Positions 57,563 to 64,000 of a stretch of DNA of 64,000 nucleotides are shown here, piece by piece. A program made the position numbers and the translations under genes. Location: NCBI RefSeq assembly GCF_905220415.1, contig NC_059565.1, positions 627,501 to 691,500 of the forward strand, read 5' to 3'. Source of the stretch: Colias croceus. Lineage: Eukaryota > Arthropoda > Insecta > Lepidoptera > Pieridae. The notes below the pieces were generated by a model. It worked only from the letters and a program-made list of their open reading frames with translations. It did not search any database and was not told the DNA's origin. Position 1 is the stretch's first letter. Each line of letters begins with the position of its first letter.

Positions 57563-57734
57563 TGTAAATATAAATTTGAAATCGACAGTTCTTTTGCATT
57601 ACATCATTCAAACATAATTGAATGTTTACAAACAAATTATTCTATACAATAATTAACATGTTTACAAACATAAATGATTATTTTGATTTCTTAATAAAAC
57701 ATTATGAAGAATTTACAAACAAAATATTTATTAA

Positions 57735-57952
57735 TCCATACTAATATTATAAATGCGAAAATAGCTCTGTCCGTCTGTCTGTTACTCAATCACACCTTAA
57801 CTACTGAACACATTTGCATGCAGCAAGGTATAGAGATATTTTGATACCCGAGAAAGGACATAGGATAGGTTTTATCCCGGAAATCCCACGGGAACGGGAA
57901 CTATGCGGGTTTTTCTTTGACTGCGCGGGCGAAGCTGCGGGCGGAAATCTAG
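57735..57952 (+). mobile_element. Helitron, family A, complete
   Basis: tccatactaatattataaat head; gcgggcgaagctgcgggcgg end plus CTAG. Confidence 0.75.
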
Positions 57953-58380
57953 TTTTAAATATATTAATTATTTAAAAATATACATATTTTTTAATTAATT
58001 ATAATTATTATATAGCAGTGGCCATATTATGGTTACCCTTTGTGTGAAAAATATATTTTTTAACGGGAAAACATTAATGTAGGTCAACCTACTTGCGATC
58101 AAAGATGAGAAGTGTTTGTTTGAACGAGCTAATAACAGGAACTACTGGATCGAATTGATTTTATCTTTTATAGCATTCTTTTAATCCCAATCACTGCATT
58201 AGTAAATCCCGAAAATCCCACGGGAACAGAAACTATGCGGGTTTTCCTTTGTCAACGCGGGCGAAGCTGCGGGCGAAAAGCTAGTGGGATGGATTATTTT
58301 TTTAATTATAATTTATAATAGAAATAATATTTTATTATCTTACAGGTAACAACCATACTTCACCAATCGTAACATACACA

Positions 58381-58591
58381 TCCATACTAATATTATAAAT
58401 GCGAAAGTAACTCTGTCTGTCTGTCTGTCTGTTACTCAATCACGCCTTAACTACTGAACCAATTTGCATGAAATTTGGTATAGAGATATTTTGATACCCG
58501 AGAAAGGACATAGGATAGGTTTTATCCCGGAAATCCTACGGGAACGGGTTTTTCTTTGAAAACGCGGGCGAAGCCGCGGGCGGAAACCTAG
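58381..58591 (+). mobile_element. Helitron, family A, complete
   Basis: A at 58380, then tccatactaatattataaat; ends CTAG at 58588-58591 followed by T. Confidence 0.8.
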
Positions 58592-58698
58592 TTACACATA
58601 AAAGCACAGTCATATACCTAGGTACATTATAAATCAATTTTTTTTACGTTTCAAAAATTCGCAAACTTTTTTAAACGATAATTATTTGAACCAGAATC

Positions 58699-58914
58699 TG
58701 TACTACCTATTATTATAAAGCTGAATAGTTTAGTTTGTTTGAACGCGCTAATCTCGGGAACTACTGGTCCGATTTGAAAAATTGTTTCGGTGTTAGATAG
58801 CCCATTCATCGAGGAAATCTATAAGCCTTGCTCTGTGCTATAAGCTATAATATGTGATCTCGCTAAGACCAACAGGAGCGGAGCCACGCGGGTGAAACCG
58901 CGGAGCGCAGCTAG
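58699..58914 (+). mobile_element. Helitron, family B
   Basis: tgtactacctattattataa head; ggtgaaaccgcggagcgcag end plus CTAG. Confidence 0.7.
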
Positions 58915-58964
58915 TCAAACGGTTACTAACTTTTACCAGCTAGTATAACTGAAATATAACAGAA

Positions 58965-59151
58965 CTAGCGGTCCGCCCCGGCTTCGCTCGTGGTACATAT
59001 TTCGCAATAAAAGGTAGCCTATGTCCTTTCTCGGGTATCAAAATATCTCCATACCAAATTTCATGCAAATTGGTTCAGTAGTTTAGGCGTGATTGAGTAA
59101 CAGACAGACAGACAGACAGAGTTACTTTCGCATTTATAATATTAGTATGGA
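58965..59151 (-). mobile_element. Helitron, family D
   Basis: CTAG plus cggtccgccccggcttcgct; head revcomp ends at 59151. Confidence 0.75.
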
Positions 59152-59965
59152 TATATAATAAGGTATTTAACTAAAGTTTTATAAATGGAATAAAAATATG
59201 TAATCCATAATGTATTGTATGTTGAAATAACAGAACATAATATTACGAAAGTTATGCAAAGATCTTCTCGTCTATAAAAAAAAAAAAAAAAATAATACCT
59301 ATAGACCTATTATATCGTAGTTAGTAATTGTTATACCTACTAAAATTATATTTTCTAGTCATGCACACTAGCCCTGTAATTTATTAAAACCCATTTAATC
59401 ATAATATTATATTACTCATTCACGAAAGCATAGGTACCTAGGTATTTAAAATTAACACAGACTTTAGATCATAAAATTGTAATAAATTAATAATGCCCTA
59501 AAAAAATATTTTAGAATATGTGAACGCAGTCTATGAACATTGCTTGGCAACTTGACATCTGTGCTTGACACAGTATTCAGTAATTTTTCTAATAAAAATT
59601 AAGGCACGCCTCCGGTCTATTAAAAATTATCTCATCACTTGACATGCGCACCGTTTTTGCTTATCACCTCATTCAGGAGATTTAGACAAGGACACGCGTA
59701 TACACTAAAAAGAGAAAAATTCAAAAAACCCGAATACAAGAAAAAGGTCACTCAAATTATTATGTCACCTATTGCCTCACTTTTCACTTAAAAAAAAGAA
59801 AAATGTCACATTTAAAAATGGAACATTACAAGATTTCTAAGGCTACACTAACTGCATTATGCCTGTTTTTTAGGTCATACAAATTGTCACAGATTATACA
59901 ACATTACGTGGGCTCTAATATAATTTCCCACTAACACTGGATTACTTAATACATTACATACTCAC

Positions 59966-60072
59966 CTATTTTCGAAAAGGGATTGATGGAACACATTAGA
60001 AAACTTCACTAGCACATAATAAATAGGTTATATATGTCAATTTATTTTTAACAAACGCGCGTCCGCCCGTGG
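59966..60072 (-). other. Candidate non-coding first exon of FAR
   Basis: The minus-strand sequence ends AAAATAG|gtgagtatg, a strong donor with no coding frame upstream. The FAR start exon needs such an upstream non-coding exon, and this is the best donor in a GC-richer, promoter-like patch on the right strand. The intron would be about 34 kb. The link is inferred only. Confidence 0.3.
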
Positions 60073-60098
60073 TTATATTTATAAAAATTCGTGTGTGT

Positions 60099-60106
60099 TT
60101 TATATA
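60099..60106 (-). promoter_or_regulatory. Candidate TATA box (TATATAAA) for the 60-kb exon
   Basis: Minus-strand TATATAAA about 30 nt upstream of the presumed start of the exon at 60072-59966. CpG-containing sequence at 60110-60220 lies behind it. Confidence 0.25.
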
Positions 60107-61034
60107 TGTTTGAAACGCGGCCGGTGTGAGATCGTATGGAATAAAAAAATCAATCGGGAGACAGCGCTAAACGGGAGCCATATTGAATGTAGCTAACTGG
60201 AAACGCGCATGCGTACTAAACAAAAATGTAGACTAAATTAGGATTAGAATCGCGCATTGCTAGTTCACAAATCCGCCCATAATATTCAAAAAACCAAAAA
60301 ACAAAAACATAATATAATAACACTTCCTTATTTTTTAATTCACTGACAGATTTCAAATCTAACGAACTGTGTGCAAATGAAAAATCCCGCGTTTTTTCTC
60401 TAGTGTTGCTAGTGACGTTTTCGTTGTGAAATATTTATTTTTGCACTTGCAACGTAACAATGGTACAAATTACAAGCTTTTTATTAGCTCTTCCTTCATT
60501 GCAAGAAGATATTAATAAAATTAATATCTATTCGTCGGTAGAAGCTATATTTATTTTTAAACTTTACTTTTAAATTTTTGTTTTAAATTTAAATTAACAT
60601 TTATAAATACCTATATAGTGCTACAAACAACACGTATTTCTTAAAAGTAGATTAATAAATCAAAAAATTTAGAGCTTACAGTGAAAAAAATAATAGAATA
60701 CCAAAAATATGACATCCAAAAAATATATATTTCTGCATATGAATTTTGTAAACAAAAAATTTAAAAATGAAAGCTATCTAATAGAAACAAAATTAGGTAT
60801 TACCACAGACTAATAATAATATAAGTACTAGATATATACAAGTATTACCTGGTCAAGCTTAGAACAAATTGAATTTTTTTATTTGTGTAAATCACTAATT
60901 TTAAGAATAGTTAATTACTTAAACTGTTAACCAGAAATAAAAGGCATCTTTATTTATTTTATTGTGTTTTTTTGTATAGGTATATATTATACAAATAAGT
61001 AATTGTTGAATAAAATCACTACAAATCAATAAAA

Positions 61035-61285
61035 CAACCGACTTCAAACTTGCAATTGCAACATTTACAAATACAGACAAAAATGCTCATAAAATAAAAA
61101 CTACTGGGCCTATCCGAATAAAATTTTTATGGGACCAATTCGACACCATACCGCAACGAACAAAAAAAGAATCACGTAAATCCTAAGCGTAAATCGGTTC
61201 AGAAACCTCGGAGTAATCGGTACTTACATAAAAAAAAAACATACCGGCCGAATTGATAACCTCCTCCTTTTTTTAGAAGTCGGTT
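61035..61285 (+). mobile_element. Repeat F, complete
   Basis: Bounded by aaccgacttcaaacttgcaa and tttttagaagtcggtt. Very similar to 32250-32490. Confidence 0.65.
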
Positions 61286-61595
61286 AAAAATAACTTTAGA
61301 ATCTTTCCTCGCTATACTTTTCTTTACATTGATCAATTTTGTATTACAAATGAATAACTTTCTGTGAGAGTTTCTTCAATAACCTACTTTTATATCTTTA
61401 GTTCATCATCAATATTATAATATAATATCAACAAGAGATAAAAAATACTTTAAAATAGGAACAATCTATCTTCATTTGCCACTAGATGGCGATATAACAA
61501 AGAAAAATAAAAAAACTCTTAATTAAAACATTTATTTCAATAACTGATTACCTCAAACAACTTACTGACTGCCAATTTAGATTATTTATTAACAA

Positions 61596-61775
61596 CTAGC
61601 TGTTCCCCGCGGTTTCACCCGCATTGCTTCGCTCCTGTTGGTCTAATAGCGTGATGATAAAATATAGCCTTCACACCACCGAAAGAATTTTTCTAATCGG
61701 ATCAGAAGTTCCTGAGATAAGCGCGTTCAAACAAACAAACAAACTCTTCAGCTTTATATTTTAGTAGGTATAGAT
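61596..61775 (-). mobile_element. Helitron, family B
   Basis: CTAG, ctgttccccgcggtttcacc, and head revcomp at the right. Confidence 0.65.
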
Positions 61776-61869
61776 TGTATAAATAGGAACAGAACAAACT
61801 GATTACAGTTGTATCAAAATCCAGAACATTTATTTAAATTTTGTCTAGTCTTAAAAAAAATATAGATAA

Positions 61870-62056
61870 CTAGAGGTCCGCCCCGGCTTCGCCCGTGGTA
61901 CATATTTCGCAATAAAAGGTAGCCTATGTCCTTTCTCGGGTATCAAAATATCTCCATACCAAATTTCATGCAAATTGGTTCAGTAGTTTAGGCGTGATTG
62001 AGTAACAGACAGACAGACAGACAGAGTTACTTTCGCATTTATAATATTAGTATGGA
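61870..62056 (-). mobile_element. Helitron, family D
   Basis: CTAG plus aggtccgccccggcttcgcc; ends at 62056 with the head revcomp. Confidence 0.75.
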
Positions 62057-62227
62057 TTTATCAAACTTTAACTACATTAAAAATATGAACAGAACAGGAC
62101 AGGATAGAACAAAACAATTTAACTTCATTTGTCACTAGATGGCGCTGTTTAATTAAATAACCGAATAATAAATAAATTTTCAACCACCAAAACTACACTA
62201 ATAGGATAATACCACTATTTAGTAATG

Positions 62228-62415
62228 TATAATAAATTATTATAAAGCTGAAGAGTTTTTTCGTTTGTTAAAACGCGCTGATCGCGGGAACTTCTAGTCC
62301 GATTTGAAAAATTATTTCGGTGTTAGATAGCCCATGTATCGAGGAAGGCTATAAATCATCTCGCTAAGACCAACAGGAGCGGAGCAATGCGGGTAAAACC
62401 ACGGAGCACAGCTAG
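62228..62415 (+). mobile_element. Helitron, family B
   Basis: Head aataaattattataaagctg, core agtccgatttgaaaaattat, end aaaaccacggagcacag plus CTAG, 126 nt from the NDUFAF5 stop. Confidence 0.65.
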
Positions 62416-62540
62416 TCTGTTATATTAGTAACAAAAAAACTATCTTCATTTGCCACTAGATGGCGATGTATCAAAAAAATCATACATTTACAACTACCCT
62501 CAAAAAAGGAAAAATAAAAGATACATCACAATTTAATAAT

Positions 62541-62738
62541 TTATTTCATATCCTCATCACGCAACTCAATTTTATCGCTATGTTTTATTATTTCGTCTAT
62601 TTTGTGTAAATCCTTCAGCGACACTTCCCCGCTACCTCTTTGCATCGGCTGTGGTTGTGTTGGGTCTGGTTTCCAACCCACGAAGTTCAGGATTTGAAAC
62701 GTCGCGGGAACACCACGTGCGTTTTGGTCTGGTACTTC
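62541..62738 (-). CDS. Ndufaf5: NDUFAF5-like last exon
   Basis: Acceptor aatatttcag. Encodes EVPDQNARGVPATFQILNFV then GWKPDPTQPQPMQRGSGEVS and an acidic/Lys end IELRDEDMK. An AATAAA overlaps the stop codon. Confidence 0.88.
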   Translation of the reverse strand, partial: EVPDQNARGVPATFQILNFVGWKPDPTQPQPMQRGSGEVSLKDLHKIDEIIKHSDKIELRDEDMK

Positions 62739-64000
62739 CTGAAATATTTTTTTATTGGTTAGTGGAAATGTATGGAAAAACGTATGTCTGATGTAAAATA
62801 AAGGCCATAGAAATAAAGGGTATTTTTCAAATTGGCCTTCTGAACGTGGTTTCGTTAATGTAATATTGTGTAACATTATCACGTGACTGCTATTTAAAAA
62901 GTTAAGAACATTTAAAAGCTTATCAATTTTTAGATTTATTAGTGAATGGGTTATACACGAATTAATGAACGAATTTATAGGCTTAGTTCTTCAAACGAGT
63001 AAACAAATCATGAACGCACGCACGTTTTTCATGATCACGAGATCATGAAAAACGTGCGTGAGTGAATGAATGATAAGCAAACAAACGACACAAAATATTT
63101 TAAAGTAAATGATTAAAGAAATAGATATGGGTAAATTAATGAACGAACATGCATGAGTGAATGAACGAAAGATCAAAACAATGAATAAGTCCATAAAATA
63201 ATGAATGAACGATTTATTATTAGATCAGACTACATGCTTAAATGAGCGAACGAACGATGTGCTCAATTATTTAAAGCTACTTACGAACATCTTATTTCCA
63301 GCGATTTAATACATTTATTAATGAACATATGAATGTAAATGCGCAAAAGAACGAACGACCGAACAAACACCAATGAATACATGCATGAATGAGTGAACTA
63401 AATACAAACAAATAAACGACCGATCATATTGAGTTTTTGTAACCCACCTTCCCATACATCTCATCGTACAACGCGGCCGCTGCAAACTGGCATTCTCTCT
63501 GCAAACACAGCGGGCGGTTCAACGCCGCGTTCGCTTCGCCCAGCGCGCGCACGTCCTGCATCACGTGCCACGCGGACGGGTACCACACGGTTAGCGCGTC
63601 TACGTCCACCGTCTGTAGTGTGAAACCCGCCCTAGTGGGATAGTAATAAGAGCTACAGTCCCGTGGCAGTGTGTGTGTGTATGTGTGTGTGTGTGTGTGT
63701 GTGAATGACTTAAAAAATAGAAGCAACATTATAATCTATAAAACAAATTAAAATATCTATAAAGCTTCTAACTGAAGCTAAGTAATTATTCCTGACCAAA
63801 AATCAAATTTTTCCTGATTGCGTTATAGTTCTATCGAGGTTCTTGCCGATTTATCTCGTTACTGAAGCGAATTTTTTTTTTGTAAAGCTTGTACACAACG
63901 AACGACATTTTTTTTTTTATTTTGACTAAAAAAATCCTATTTTCCTTCCTATAACTTTTAATACTCACGCATTCAACAACCCGCCTATATCCCTAGGCCG
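62541..64000 (-). CDS. Ndufaf5: NDUFAF5-like complex I assembly factor (C-terminal part)
   Basis: Mitochondrial matrix protein with a SAM-methyltransferase fold that hydroxylates an arginine of NDUFS7 early in complex I assembly (family knowledge). Three exons join in frame: 64000-63969 (partial), 63631-63448 and 62738-62541, giving 138 residues and a TAA stop. Key segments: RDIGGLLNAAGFTLQTVDVD, NRPLCLQRECQFAAAALYDE MYGK and GVPATFQILNFVGWKPDPTQ, which line up with the end of NDUFAF5 (remembered pattern: ...AGFT.LTVD..., ..AAAA.YREMY..., ...PATFQI...IGWKP...RGS). The N-terminal targeting peptide and SAM-binding motifs lie beyond the right edge. Confidence 0.85.
62900..63420. repeat. Degenerate (GAAT/GAAC)n repeat in an NDUFAF5 intron
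   Basis: About 0.5 kb of aatgaacgaa / gaatgaatga-like tetranucleotide sequence, including a perfect palindrome at 63017-63060. Confidence 0.65.
63448..63631 (-). CDS. Ndufaf5: NDUFAF5-like penultimate exon
   Basis: Acceptor cccactag chosen because it keeps AGFTLQ in frame with the previous exon; the closer cactacag would drop those conserved residues. Encodes AGFTLQTVDVDALTVWYPSA and onward, ending ALYDEMYGK. Donor AAG|gtgggt. Confidence 0.85.
63669..63703. repeat. (TG)n microsatellite
   Basis: TG run with one interruption (tatg), in an NDUFAF5 intron 37 nt upstream of the penultimate exon on its strand. Confidence 0.85.
63969..64000 (-). CDS. Ndufaf5: NDUFAF5-like exon, truncated by window edge
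   Basis: Reads RPRDIGGLLN plus two bases of an Ala codon; donor GC|gtgagt. Continues beyond 64000. Confidence 0.75.

Noticed and set aside
63448..63612. Acceptor cactacag at 63613 for the NDUFAF5 penultimate exon
   Set aside because: It would drop the conserved AGFTLQ and break phase with the previous exon; the acceptor before 63631 joins in frame.
63429..63623. 64-aa plus-strand frame
   Set aside because: Antisense shadow of the NDUFAF5-like exon.

Overview
The window looks like a piece of a lepidopteran (moth or butterfly) nuclear genome. This is inferred from AT-rich DNA, small GT-AG introns, an insect-type fatty acyl-CoA reductase, and a very dense load of short non-autonomous Helitrons ending in a GC hairpin plus CTAG, with TAA-flanked MITEs and LINE tails. 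No prokaryotic, viral or organellar gene was seen. All gene models were assembled by eye from splice sites and reading frame; only three genes are supported.

Layout. (1) About 0.8-5.85 kb, plus strand: the last eight coding exons of a cysteine-rich, probably secreted and GPI-anchored insect protein of unknown function; its 5' part lies left of the window. (2) 5.85-11.8 kb: AT-rich 3' flank, then Helitrons, MITEs and SINE remnants. (3) 16.53-25.98 kb, minus strand: a complete 11-coding-exon fatty acyl-CoA reductase (FAR) of 529 aa, with a repeat-poor AT-rich stretch (11.8-16.5 kb) after its stop that may be a long 3' UTR. A 5' UTR acceptor at 26.097 kb shows at least one upstream non-coding exon; a candidate with a TATA-like promoter is near 60 kb, which would make a first intron of about 34 kb. 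(4) 26-60 kb: no convincing host gene, only nested repeats. (5) 62.54-64.0 kb, minus strand: the last three exons of an NDUFAF5-like mitochondrial complex I assembly factor, continuing past the right edge.

The genes do not form a pathway: one is a surface protein, FAR makes fatty alcohols (wax, pheromone or hydrocarbon precursors), and NDUFAF5 serves complex I assembly. The most unusual signal is that five exons in two genes have a nearby duplicate of an exon edge together with its splice site. One of these, a 128-nt partial copy of FAR coding exon 10, differs from its parent only at third codon positions, keeps its donor, and would splice in frame. Other notable items are a 1.0-kb foldback element around a 15-bp minisatellite, a deleted DNA transposon carrying a PHD-like finger inserted with a TA duplication into a Helitron, two Helitrons in perfect tandem, and a 76-nt hairpin.
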